Counted from the stretch's first letter, positions 1-7,311 are shown. The stretch is DNA of 7,914 nt from Clostridiales bacterium (GCA_019420405.1 JAHZHF010000079.1:1-7914); one strand, 5' to 3'. Translations and numbers: made by a program. Notes: generated from the letters alone by a model not told the origin.

Positions 1-50
1 AGCGGTGCGCAGGGATTGTCTGAGTGAAACGAGTTGCCCTGCGCGCCGCT
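1..50. repeat. Imperfect inverted repeat at the window edge; possible operon terminator
   Basis: Bases 1-14 (AGCGGTGCGCAGGG) and 37-50 (CCCTGCGCGCCGCT) are reverse complements apart from one position that would still allow a G-U pair, giving a 14-bp stem with a 22-nt loop. Inside the loop, GTGAAAC (24-30) could form a GT-GAA-AC mini-hairpin. The element lies 162 nt past the stop of the last gene of the minus-strand operon, where a terminator would be expected. On the minus strand any U-tract would fall outside the window, so termination cannot be judged. The layout also resembles a dispersed intergenic repeat of Lachnospiraceae genomes; that is recollection and was not tested. The stretch from 51 to 211 contains no gene I can support. 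Confidence 0.55.
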
Positions 51-211
51 TTGCCTTTAAACAACTCTTCGGATTCTTAGATTCTTCCCAGATTCCGGAA
101 CGAAGCATGTAACGCCTGTTCCCTTCATCAGAATACGATTTCCAAAACATCCCGCCCCGCTTCCGGCCGTGATCCAACGGGAAATGTTAGTGCGCTAAAT
201 AGCTGCTACTC

Positions 212-427
212 TTAAAAATCTTCCATTTTGTATCTTTTCATCATCGCCCCATATTTCATACGGACGACTTCGTTCCTCTTAAGCACATCCTCCTCATTGC
301 CGACATACTGGCAGCGGATGCAGTAATATTCATCTTTGTCCTTGTCATAGAACATATCGATGTCGAGATCTCTCATAAAACACATCGGACACCGGTAATT
401 TAATCTGCCTTTTCCAGCCTGAGCCAT
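212..427 (-). CDS. Small zinc-ribbon-like protein, function unknown
   Basis: This gene encodes 71 residues with two CxxC pairs: CPMC at 13-16 and CIRC at 36-39, separated by 19 residues. That is the geometry of a four-cysteine zinc ribbon. The segment between the pairs is acidic (Asp/Glu/Lys rich) and the C-terminal third is a likely charged helix (about residues 45-71, Lys/Arg/Met rich). There is no signal peptide or membrane segment, so it is probably cytoplasmic. The start is backed by AGGAGG at 438-443, 10 nt upstream, the same spacing as for malG and GH53 in this operon. Its first 28 nt overlap the end of the 617-residue gene in another frame, so it is the last cistron and likely translationally coupled. 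Zinc binding is inferred from the cysteines. Nucleic-acid or protein binding is possible, but nothing here specifies a partner. Confidence 0.8.
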   Translation of the reverse strand: MAQAGKGRLNYRCPMCFMRDLDIDMFYDKDKDEYYCIRCQYVGNEEDVLKRNEVVRMKYGAMMKRYKMEDF

Positions 428-2253
428 GTGGACACTACCTCCTTATCAGAAACTTCTGTCGTATATCCCAGTGTAAACATCGGAGAGAATGCATATCCTT
501 CACGGACATATCCTTTTGATGCCTTTCTATCCATACTCATGGACACTTTTGTCTCAATGGCAGGGATCACGGCACTCACGCTGTCAGCGCCCTCCATTGC
601 TTCCTCTCTGCACTTGTATTCATAACTGATCGTCTTCTCACCATCGGCGCCGCTGCACGCAAGCATAATACCTGTCATATCCTCCGGATACTCTGTCGTA
701 CCGTAGCATGCCACCATGTATTCATTCAGCTCCACTTTTGCTTCCGGATTGCTCATCTCCAGGATGCTTCTCTCAATCTGAATGTCCGAGCTTCCTTCCG
801 TGAATATCACTCTCGTCTGAAGCTTCAGCGTCAGATCATGGAACTCGATGTCCACCGGATCAAGGGTCAGAACACGTTTCTTCTTTCCGCCTTCCAGTTC
901 TTCCTCTGAGAAGTGCGCTTTCGTCCGGCACAGGCACAGATCCACTTCCTCGCCTTCATACGTCAGCTTCGCGCTGCGGATCGTTCCTTCACCTGCATAG
1001 TGGGTGAAGTATCCTGCTCTGTATTTCTCCTGGATCAGGAACGGATAGGAAGCATCCTGTACATGTTTTGTTCCGATTCCCACTTCCCATTTCAGTTTCG
1101 CCGCATAGGGGCGCAGATCCACGATCGCACCGCCCTGGTCCATGTTCACGCAGGCTCTCATATACGGATCGCAGTACCAGAAGATCTGTTTGTCAGATCC
1201 ATAGAGAATATCTCTCCACAGGGCACATTCCGGCTCCGTGTAGGACTTCTTCTCACGGTAGTAATCCGCGAACTCCGCCATGGTCATATCATCAAGTTTT
1301 CCTTCTTTTTTGAGCTCTCCGTAATACGCCATTCCATCCTCGTAGGATTTTTTCAGCAGTTCATACGGCGCTTCCCAGCGTCCCATCTTGTTCAGCCAGC
1401 CCGGTCCGACGAACATCATGTTGTAAGCGTATCCGTTATTGTATTTTTCAAGCGCCCGGTACTGATCGATCAGGTTATACAGATACGGATACTCCCATGT
1501 CTTTGTATCATAGATCATTCCGCGGAGCACGTTCTGCGGATGGGTGCCGAAATTCGATCCGTTTCCGTCATAGCACGCCAGCAGGTCGCGGGAAAGGTGC
1601 GGGATCGCTACAATTCCGCTGTCCTCCGCCTCATTGGCAGCCGGCGCGTGTGTATTCTGCTTCGACGGAATCCACGGATTCCACGGACCGCCGTCAAACA
1701 GCGTATACCACGAATTATTGCATGTATGGTAGGCTTTCGGCCCCTCCTCCCAGCAGGTGGCAATCGCGCACTTTACGGAAGGATATTTCTCTTTAATATA
1801 ATTGATCAGCTCCGCGTCCAGATAGTAAGAACCTGTGGATTCCGGATAAAATCCGAAAATATCATAGAATTTTCCAAATACATCGTCCACGATCGACTTC
1901 TTATCTTCCATGGAGAACATCCAGATACAGAAATCCTTTGTCTTATACTTCTCACGGAATTCCGTACATGGAAGTCCGAGCAATGAAAGAGAGATCTCGT
2001 CTCCGTATTTCTCATGGTCTTCTTTGGCAATCTGAATCGCTTCATCATTAAAAAGCGAAGCGTATGTCATCTGGATCGTGGTTTTCAGTCCGTTCTTATG
2101 AGCGGTCTCCTGCTGAAACCTGAAGATGTCAAGCGACTCCGTGAGAAGTGACTTTCTTCCGATATCCTCCTCTTTCCCGTGTCCGGTCACTTTCTCAGCG
2201 TACTCCGGAACCATCTCGGGACGGTGAATAATATTAACAACAAATTTATCCAT
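400..2253 (-). CDS. Uncharacterised 617-residue protein; possible GH/deacetylase-type barrel plus beta-rich C-terminal domain
   Basis: I do not recognise a characterised family. The protein is 617 residues, with no signal peptide and no membrane segment, so it is probably cytoplasmic. Residues 1 to about 400 look like an alpha/beta barrel. Residues about 415-617 alternate short beta-type segments and resemble a beta-sandwich accessory domain of carbohydrate-active enzymes. Acidic, aromatic-rich patches that could form an active site include ESTGSYYLD (138-146), CWEEG (167-171), WYTLFDGGPWNPWIP (182-196) and PHLSRDLL (218-225). The two-part layout and length recall the paired DUF3863/DUF3864 families and glycoside hydrolase/deacetylase barrels, but this is memory-based and weak. 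It follows the GH53 gene by 77 nt with no terminator between, suggesting a role on the same sugar. The ribosome-binding site is poor (AGAAAGG, 14 nt from the ATG), so its expression may be lower; no other in-frame ATG lies just upstream. Confidence 0.85.
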   Translation of the reverse strand: MDKFVVNIIHRPEMVPEYAEKVTGHGKEEDIGRKSLLTESLDIFRFQQETAHKNGLKTTIQMTYASLFNDEAIQIAKEDHEKYGDEISLSLLGLPCTEFREKYKTKDFCIWMFSMEDKKSIVDDVFGKFYDIFGFYPESTGSYYLDAELINYIKEKYPSVKCAIATCWEEGPKAYHTCNNSWYTLFDGGPWNPWIPSKQNTHAPAANEAEDSGIVAIPHLSRDLLACYDGNGSNFGTHPQNVLRGMIYDTKTWEYPYLYNLIDQYRALEKYNNGYAYNMMFVGPGWLNKMGRWEAPYELLKKSYEDGMAYYGELKKEGKLDDMTMAEFADYYREKKSYTEPECALWRDILYGSDKQIFWYCDPYMRACVNMDQGGAIVDLRPYAAKLKWEVGIGTKHVQDASYPFLIQEKYRAGYFTHYAGEGTIRSAKLTYEGEEVDLCLCRTKAHFSEEELEGGKKKRVLTLDPVDIEFHDLTLKLQTRVIFTEGSSDIQIERSILEMSNPEAKVELNEYMVACYGTTEYPEDMTGIMLACSGADGEKTISYEYKCREEAMEGADSVSAVIPAIETKVSMSMDRKASKGYVREGYAFSPMFTLGYTTEVSDKEVVSTWLRLEKAD

Positions 2254-2330
2254 GTATAAGTACCAAACCTTTCTGTTTACTTTGAATCCGCCGATTATCC
2301 CGCGGCGGGCACCTCTGTCAGCGCAGACTG

Positions 2331-3440
2331 TCAGGGCTGAAATTCCCGGATCGTCTCAAGTGCCGAAAGCGCATTGCCGTCATAATCGAAAAGCGCCTGA
2401 TTCGCCCACTCGTTTCCTCCCGGCCCCGCCTCTTCAATATAGGCAAGCGATTCGGCGTTCGCCCATCCGCTCCCCGGCACCGGCAGCCAGCCCGGCTCCC
2501 AGTAATAAAAGCCTCCGCAGCCATTTACCCGGGAGATCCTTGTCATGAAGTCCTGCATGAAACCACTCTGTCCGCTCTCCGTCATCGGATACTCAATCTT
2601 CGCCGCCAGTTCCGGCTTTGTCGCCATTCCTTTTCGTTCCGAATCCGCCAGTTTCTCATACTCTTTATAGTCTTCCATCGTATGTCCCATGGACACTTCC
2701 GCTACAACCAGCTCTTTTCCATATCTCTCTGCAATGTCATGCATGTTGTCTTCCAGCTGCTGCAGCGTTCCATGCCAGAACGGATAATAAGACAGTCCGA
2801 TTATCTCAAAATCTTCCCCGCGCTTCATAAACTCATCAAACCACTCTCTGTAAAGCGCATTATTGCCGCCGTTATCCAGATGCAGCATAACCGGAAGGGA
2901 CGGATCCACGCTGCGCACTGCCCGGATTCCCGCATTCAGGAAACGTGCGATATTGTCATAATCCGGAACTTTCCCGCAAGGCCATAATAGTCCGTTGCTC
3001 AGTTCATTTCCCACCTGTATCATGGTAGGAAACACGTGATTCTCGCGCATTGTCTCCAGCGTTTTCCGGGTAAAATCATAAACCGCCTGCTCCAGTCCAT
3101 CTGCGTCCAGCCCCCTCCACGCTTTCGGGACTCTCTGCTTCCCGGGATCCGCCCAGAAGTCGCTGTAATGGAGATCCAGCAGAAAGCCGAATCCCATATC
3201 CAGCACCCTCCGGGCAAGCTCGATCGTTGTCTTCAGGTCATTCGTCCCCGCTCCGTATGGTACGCCCGTCTCACTGTAAGGATCGTTCCACAGCCGTAAA
3301 CGGATCGAATTCACACCGTACTCTTTCAGTATTTCAAGGAGGTCTTTCTCCTGCCCGTCTTTATAGTATTTTGCCCCCAGCACTTCCAGCTCTCTCAGAG
3401 AGGAGACGTCCATGCCTTTGATAAACGATTTTGCCATCAT
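2331..3440 (-). CDS. GH53 arabinogalactan endo-beta-1,4-galactanase, predicted intracellular
   Basis: The predicted role is hydrolysis of beta-1,4-galactosidic bonds in galactan-derived chains. The 369 residues make one (beta/alpha)8 GH53 domain that starts directly at FIKGMDVSSL. Family hallmarks are IRLRLWNDP (46-54), LDLHYSDFWADP (88-99), VGNELSNG (143-150) with Glu146 as predicted acid/base, VVAEVS (245-250) with Glu248 as predicted nucleophile, and YYWEPGWLP (312-320). Catalytic assignments follow from the family. There is no signal peptide, unlike secreted Bacillus GanB-type galactanases, so it probably acts on oligosaccharides after uptake. The ATG overlaps the malG stop by 4 nt (ATGA). 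A second ATG follows at once, but AGGAG lies 10 nt from the first, which favours 3440. Activity on another beta-galactoside cannot be excluded. Confidence 0.93.
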   Translation of the reverse strand: MMAKSFIKGMDVSSLRELEVLGAKYYKDGQEKDLLEILKEYGVNSIRLRLWNDPYSETGVPYGAGTNDLKTTIELARRVLDMGFGFLLDLHYSDFWADPGKQRVPKAWRGLDADGLEQAVYDFTRKTLETMRENHVFPTMIQVGNELSNGLLWPCGKVPDYDNIARFLNAGIRAVRSVDPSLPVMLHLDNGGNNALYREWFDEFMKRGEDFEIIGLSYYPFWHGTLQQLEDNMHDIAERYGKELVVAEVSMGHTMEDYKEYEKLADSERKGMATKPELAAKIEYPMTESGQSGFMQDFMTRISRVNGCGGFYYWEPGWLPVPGSGWANAESLAYIEEAGPGGNEWANQALFDYDGNALSALETIREFQP

Positions 3441-4279
3441 CCTTTTACTGCTCCTCCAGTCACACCTTCTACATAGAATTTCTGCATAATTATAAACAGA
3501 ATCGAGATCGGAATCGATACAATCACGCCGCCCGCGCAGAACTGCGTAAAGTAAGTATTGATCAGACTCTTTTCAAGCATATTGTACAGACCGATCGCAA
3601 CCGTCCACTGCGAAGCCACACCGGAGTTCAGCATCATCCTCGCATAGACGAAATCCATCCACGGAACAAGGAATGAACTGATCACCGTATACACAATGAT
3701 CGGTTTGCTCATCGGCATAACAACCTTCAGGAACACCTTCGCCTCGCTGGCGCCGTCCAGATAAGCAGCCTCCCTTAAGGACACCGGTACCGTGTCAAGA
3801 AATCCCTTGGCAATCAGATACCCCAGGCCGGAGCCCGCCGAATACACAATAATAAGACCGATATGGCTGTTTGTCAGATTCATGCTCCTCAAAATGAAGT
3901 AGACGGCAATCATCGCAAGCACGCCCGGGAAAAGATTGATAATAACTGAAATATTCATCAGTGTTTTTCTTCCCTTAAACCGCATACATGATGTCGCGTA
4001 CGCTACCATCAGTACAAACGCTGTTGAAATCACACAGGTAAAGCATGCGATAATAAATGTATTCCAGAACCACCTCGGAAACTGAGCCACCGAATCCGCA
4101 CCGAAGAGAAGATTCATATAATTTGTGATGCCCCAGCTTTCAGGGAAAAAAGTGGATGAATTCATCCCCGTGTAGCTGCTGAACGAAGTCGCCACAAGCC
4201 ACACAATGGGAACAAGCCAGATAAATGACAGGAATACAAGGAGTACGTGTCTTAATACATCTGAAATCTTAATCTTCAT
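3437..4279 (-). CDS. ABC sugar transporter permease, MalG type (GanQ-like)
   Basis: This is the second inner-membrane subunit of the oligosaccharide importer, pairing with the MalF-type permease. It has 280 residues and about six membrane segments (roughly 10-30, 71-95, 108-130, 137-158, 193-215 and 248-266). The EAA loop that docks on the ATPase is at about 170-190 (EAAYLDGAS, ending in VVMP). The length is normal for MalG/GanQ proteins. An in-frame ATG lies 69 nt upstream, but the start at 4279 is preferred: AGGAGG at 4290-4295 is 10 nt upstream, and the protein then opens with MKIKISDVLRHVLLVFLSF, a normal family N-terminus. The ATG shares one base with the malF stop (TAATG), which points to translational coupling. 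Family membership is secure; beta-galacto-oligosaccharide specificity is inferred from the neighbouring GH53 gene. Confidence 0.94.
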   Translation of the reverse strand: MKIKISDVLRHVLLVFLSFIWLVPIVWLVATSFSSYTGMNSSTFFPESWGITNYMNLLFGADSVAQFPRWFWNTFIIACFTCVISTAFVLMVAYATSCMRFKGRKTLMNISVIINLFPGVLAMIAVYFILRSMNLTNSHIGLIIVYSAGSGLGYLIAKGFLDTVPVSLREAAYLDGASEAKVFLKVVMPMSKPIIVYTVISSFLVPWMDFVYARMMLNSGVASQWTVAIGLYNMLEKSLINTYFTQFCAGGVIVSIPISILFIIMQKFYVEGVTGGAVKG

Positions 4280-5724
4280 TACCGATATACCTCCTCTCGG
4301 TCTCCTCTGGTCATCCGGCCAAATGCAATCAACGTAAACGCCGCACATATTACAAAGACCACAATACCGATAACAGCAGCCATCTTATAGTTGTAGTATT
4401 CCTGCGTCAGCCGGAACAGCCATGTCACAAGCAGGTCAACTTCCTTCGCCTGGGAATTGGCAAGCGACTGGTTCGTAGTCGTATATACGTCCTGCGTCAA
4501 CAGATAGATTACATTAAAGTTATTAATATTCTTTACAAAATCCGTTACCAGCGCCGGCCCTGTAATAAAGAGCACATAAGGCATTGTAATATGACGGAAA
4601 ATCTGTGTCGGAGTCGCTCCGTCTATTCTGGCGCTTTCTATCTGGTCTGTAGGAAGATTCATCAGCACTCCGGTAGCAATCAGCATCTGATATGGCACAC
4701 CCACCCAGATGTTAATCAGAATAATCATCACATGCGCCCAGCCCGGCGAGGACAAAAACGGTATGTAGGATGTGCTGATCAGTCCGATATCCCTCAGAAA
4801 ATCTGTCAGTCCGATACTTGCGCAGATTGTGTTCATGATACCGCCGTCGGCGAAAAAGTTTCTGACAAGCAGCAGGGATACGAACTGCGGCACTGCAATC
4901 GTCACCATAAAAAGCGTTCTCCACAGTTTTTTCACTTTCACCCTTTTATGGTTGATCAGAAGAGAAAGAAGTATTCCCCCGATATATGTCGTAAACGTGG
5001 CAAAAAGCGCCCAGATCAGCGTCCATGCCAGGATTCGGACAAAGGAATAGCCGAATGTAATCGTAAGACCGCCGCCTCCGAAGAGGTTAATAAAATTCGT
5101 AAGCCCCGTCCATGTAAACAGTTCTGTGGGCGGCATATGCTGCTGGTCATAATTTGTAAACGCCACAAGAATCAGGATCAGAAGCGGTATAAGCGTAAAG
5201 ATCACAACTCCCGCCACAGGAAGCGCCAGAAGCGTTTTATAAAAATTCTCATTTCTGTAAGTATTCATGTCTTCCAGAAATGTATTGATATGCTCCCCTC
5301 TTTCCGCCATCTTCTGAAGTTCATAAGCCCTCTTTACATTTGAGATCCAGACCACAAGGAATACTGCCCAGATCACAAAACTGACGACAGAAAACAAAAG
5401 AATCATAAACGAGTTATCATAATCATTAATTTCATTTTTCATAGTAGCCGGGTTGAACACTGATTCTCTCCTTACAGTTCCCAGCGTACCGAATTTCGGA
5501 ACATACTGTGATGAGCAAAGGACTGTGAATACAATTACCGCAGCCTCAAAGACCGTTATAATCAGAGACTTGATGTACTGTTTACGCTTGAAATATCCTG
5601 CTCCCATCCAGATCAGAGACAGTTTTACGAACAGATCCCCCTTCGCAACCGCCTCACCGAACCCTCGAAAAAATCCGCCGATCGAGCCGAAAAAAGCTGC
5701 AGCTCTGCCTTTTGATTTTTCCAT
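4279..5724 (-). CDS. ABC sugar transporter permease, MalF type (GanP-like)
   Basis: This is an inner-membrane permease subunit of a family-1 carbohydrate ABC importer. It has 481 residues and about eight hydrophobic segments: two in an N-terminal extension (about 51-70 and 106-127), then the core (about 163-189, 225-255, 268-288, 329-355, 382-402 and 446-468). The EAA loop is at about 363-382 (ESARIDGATP, ending in HITMP), and the MalF hallmark FNVIYLLT is at 403-410. A long polar loop (about 411-430) follows that hallmark where many relatives have a short Gly-rich stretch. AAGGAG lies 7 nt from the ATG. The gene starts 124 nt after the solute-binding protein gene, separated by a stem-loop, and ends one base into malG. 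No ATPase gene is present in the window, so an MsmX/MsmK-type shared ATPase is expected. Confidence 0.95.
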   Translation of the reverse strand: MEKSKGRAAAFFGSIGGFFRGFGEAVAKGDLFVKLSLIWMGAGYFKRKQYIKSLIITVFEAAVIVFTVLCSSQYVPKFGTLGTVRRESVFNPATMKNEINDYDNSFMILLFSVVSFVIWAVFLVVWISNVKRAYELQKMAERGEHINTFLEDMNTYRNENFYKTLLALPVAGVVIFTLIPLLILILVAFTNYDQQHMPPTELFTWTGLTNFINLFGGGGLTITFGYSFVRILAWTLIWALFATFTTYIGGILLSLLINHKRVKVKKLWRTLFMVTIAVPQFVSLLLVRNFFADGGIMNTICASIGLTDFLRDIGLISTSYIPFLSSPGWAHVMIILINIWVGVPYQMLIATGVLMNLPTDQIESARIDGATPTQIFRHITMPYVLFITGPALVTDFVKNINNFNVIYLLTQDVYTTTNQSLANSQAKEVDLLVTWLFRLTQEYYNYKMAAVIGIVVFVICAAFTLIAFGRMTRGDREEVYR

Positions 5725-5781
5725 ATCCGCTCTCCTTCCTGAAACCGCCCAGGCTCCGCGGCCTGTCCTGTTATATCCTGT

Positions 5782-5824
5782 GCCGGAAACGGCTCATGGA
5801 TATTACCGCCATGAGCCGTCCGGC
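5782..5824 (-). other. Intercistronic stem-loop between binding-protein and permease genes
   Basis: Bases 5789-5799 (ACGGCTCATGG) and 5809-5819 (CCATGAGCCGT) form a perfect 11-bp stem with a 9-nt loop. An outer 5-bp stem (GCCGG 5782-5786 with CCGGC 5820-5824) extends it across a 2-nt bulge. It begins 25 nt after the solute-binding protein stop. On the minus strand no U-run follows, so it is a poor intrinsic terminator. A 3'-end-stabilising or processing hairpin that keeps binding-protein mRNA above permease mRNA is the usual reading of such elements; that role is inferred. Confidence 0.75.
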
Positions 5825-5848
5825 TGATTCCCTGTTACTGTTTCGGAA

Positions 5849-7147
5849 TTACTGTATAGGCGCCGTAGCTCCTTCTACCAGAGTATCCAGTGCAGCCTGG
5901 ATGCCTGCCGTATCGTCCGCGCTGAGTTCTCCCTGAGCGATCATCTGTCCGAATGTTGCCGCCGGATCCCAGTAGTTCTGCCCTGCGAACTGAACTACAC
6001 CGAATTCATTCTGTGCTGCAAGAGCTGCGAGAGCGATGTTGGACTGTACTGCGTCAGACTCAAGAACCACATTGTTGGACGGTCCGATCTCGCGTTCTTC
6101 AAATCTCTGCTGCTGAGCCGCTTCGTTTGTGATCCAGTCTGCCAGAAGAGCAGCCCATCCGGCGTTCTCTGAGTGCGCGTTTACACCCACCAGCTTATAA
6201 CCGGATACAGAAGCCTGCTGTACCTGATCCCCAGCAACCGTAAATGTCGGAAGTTTTGTTGCCGCATACCCGTCACCAAACGCTGTCTGAGCAGCGGTTG
6301 CATCCCATGTACCGGAAACTGCTGCGCAGAGCTGTCCGGACGCGATCTGGTTGGAGATATCGCCGTCCGCTACTGCCATAAACGCAGGATTGGACGCAAT
6401 GTTGATCATTCCCTGTGTCACCTCTACTCCTGTATAATCCGCTTCCCCGTTCCAGTCCATGGATGTGGAGCCGTCGTCATTAAGGCTTGTCGTAAAACCT
6501 GCACTGTAGAAGAAAGATGCGTTATACCATCCGGACGCAAGTGTCATAGCCACTTTCTTGCCTGCCGCATCCGCAGCGGCCAGAAGAGAATCCCATGACG
6601 CCACATCTTCTTCGGAAAGAACACTTGAATCATAGTAGAGGAAATATCCGTTGTCCGCCGTCATCGGGAACGCATACAGCGTGTCATTGAATGTAGCGGC
6701 TTCTACGGAATCCGCTGAGTTTGCGCTTTCAATATCAGCAACTCCTTTTCCCGCATATGCCTGAAGAGCCTCGTCCATCTCATCGATCGACTGAAGAGCT
6801 CCTGCATTGACAAGATCAGGAAGCTGGTCAGAAGCAAAAGCATATACATCTGCCGCTGCCTCAGCGTCTGTCAGAACCGTATCTTTCGCCGTAGACTCAC
6901 TCTCTACACCGAGTGAAATATCAAAGTTCGCTGCATCTGCATATTCCTCTTTGAAGGAATCAATCAGGCTCTGGAGAAGCGCCTGATCTTCCTCCGCGCC
7001 CCACAGAGTCAGAGATACATCCTGCTTTTCGCCTGATGAGGAGCCCGCTTCACCCGTGCTCTCTTCCGATGATCCGCCGCCGCACCCTGCGAGCAGTGTG
7101 GAAATCATCGCTGCCGATACCAATACGCTTACCAACTTTTTCTTCAT
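5849..7147 (-). CDS. Extracellular sugar-binding lipoprotein of an ABC transporter (MalE/GanS-like)
   Basis: This is the membrane-anchored receptor that delivers an oligosaccharide to the two permeases. It has 432 residues. A type II signal peptide (KKK start, hydrophobic core) ends in the lipobox LLAGC, so Cys22 is the predicted lipidated residue. A flexible Gly/Ser/Glu linker (about 23-42) follows, then a family-1 solute-binding fold beginning DVSLTLWGAEED (43-54). Typical features include NDTLYAFPMTADNGYFLYYD (154-173) and aromatic residues suited to stacking on sugar rings (Trp207, Trp281, Trp393). The first gene of the operon, it has a strong AAGGAGG site 5 nt from the ATG and the promoter about 90 nt upstream. 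The sugar cannot be read from the sequence; beta-1,4-galacto-oligosaccharides are inferred from the GH53 gene. Confidence 0.95.
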   Translation of the reverse strand: MKKKLVSVLVSAAMISTLLAGCGGGSSEESTGEAGSSSGEKQDVSLTLWGAEEDQALLQSLIDSFKEEYADAANFDISLGVESESTAKDTVLTDAEAAADVYAFASDQLPDLVNAGALQSIDEMDEALQAYAGKGVADIESANSADSVEAATFNDTLYAFPMTADNGYFLYYDSSVLSEEDVASWDSLLAAADAAGKKVAMTLASGWYNASFFYSAGFTTSLNDDGSTSMDWNGEADYTGVEVTQGMINIASNPAFMAVADGDISNQIASGQLCAAVSGTWDATAAQTAFGDGYAATKLPTFTVAGDQVQQASVSGYKLVGVNAHSENAGWAALLADWITNEAAQQQRFEEREIGPSNNVVLESDAVQSNIALAALAAQNEFGVVQFAGQNYWDPAATFGQMIAQGELSADDTAGIQAALDTLVEGATAPIQ

Positions 7148-7188
7148 AAAGACCTCCTTCTCCGATATATATTTACCGGAATTCTAAT

Positions 7189-7217
7189 TTGCGTATTTGC
7201 GCATCTTTTTTGCGCAA
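7189..7217. promoter_or_regulatory. Cluster of three operator-like octamers below the operon promoter
   Basis: Three sites lie in 29 bp: TTGCGTAT (7189-7196), TTGCGCAT (7197-7204) and a perfect TTGCGCAA (7210-7217). The full octamer is a palindrome with a central CpG, the usual centre of LacI/GalR-family operators. From the promoter, the start point should be near 7229, so the sites occupy about +12 to +40, where a bound repressor would block initiation or early elongation. The same octamer occurs twice in the terminator of the adjacent LacI-type gene. That this regulator binds here is inference. Confidence 0.6.
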
Positions 7218-7235
7218 TCGCTTGTTCTGTTATGA

Positions 7236-7264
7236 ATTATAGCATCAGTCTTTTTCTTTTACAA
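7236..7264 (-). promoter_or_regulatory. Sigma-A-type promoter of the transport/galactanase operon
   Basis: On the minus strand a consensus TATAAT (7241-7236) is preceded by TGC (7244-7242), making an extended -10. Exactly 17 nt upstream is TTGTAA (7264-7259), matching the -35 consensus at four of six positions. An A/T-rich stretch lies further upstream. The predicted start is near 7229, leaving a leader of about 80 nt before the binding-protein ATG. It is the only convincing promoter I see, so it probably drives all six downstream genes. Confidence 0.8.
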
Positions 7265-7311
7265 TATGCATATTTAACATTCATTTTCTTCTAATTTTAT
7301 CTATTTTTCAC

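Noticed and set aside
1..150. Minus-strand open frame from an ATG at 150 to the left edge (50 codons)
   Set aside because: It has no convincing ribosome-binding site, reads straight through the inverted repeat, and its low-complexity Arg/Ser/Leu end looks like a chance translation of that repeat.
913..1986. Plus-strand open frame of 357 codons
   Set aside because: It lies entirely antisense to the 617-residue gene, lacks a promoter or ribosome-binding site, has His/Arg/Ile-rich composition unlike a folded protein, and is explained by codon bias of the opposite strand.
2299..2309. Small CCCG-CGG-CGGG hairpin between the GH53 and 617-residue genes
   Set aside because: The stem is only 4 bp with no U-tract, too weak to call a terminator or regulatory element.
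4280..4348. Upstream extension of the MalG-type protein (23 extra residues)
   Set aside because: The extension overlaps malF, has no ribosome-binding site and lacks family-like sequence; AGGAGG at 4290-4295 points to the ATG at 4279.
4591..5343. Plus-strand open frame of 250 codons antisense to the MalF-type gene
   Set aside because: Its Lys/Arg/His/Cys-rich composition and lack of domain features mark it as a shadow of a membrane-protein gene.
7212..7229. Possible CcpA cre site near the transcription start (AACAAGCGATTGCG on the minus strand)
   Set aside because: Only the AAGCG core fits; the flanks and the base after CG depart from the cre consensus, and the sequence overlaps the octamer that better explains it.
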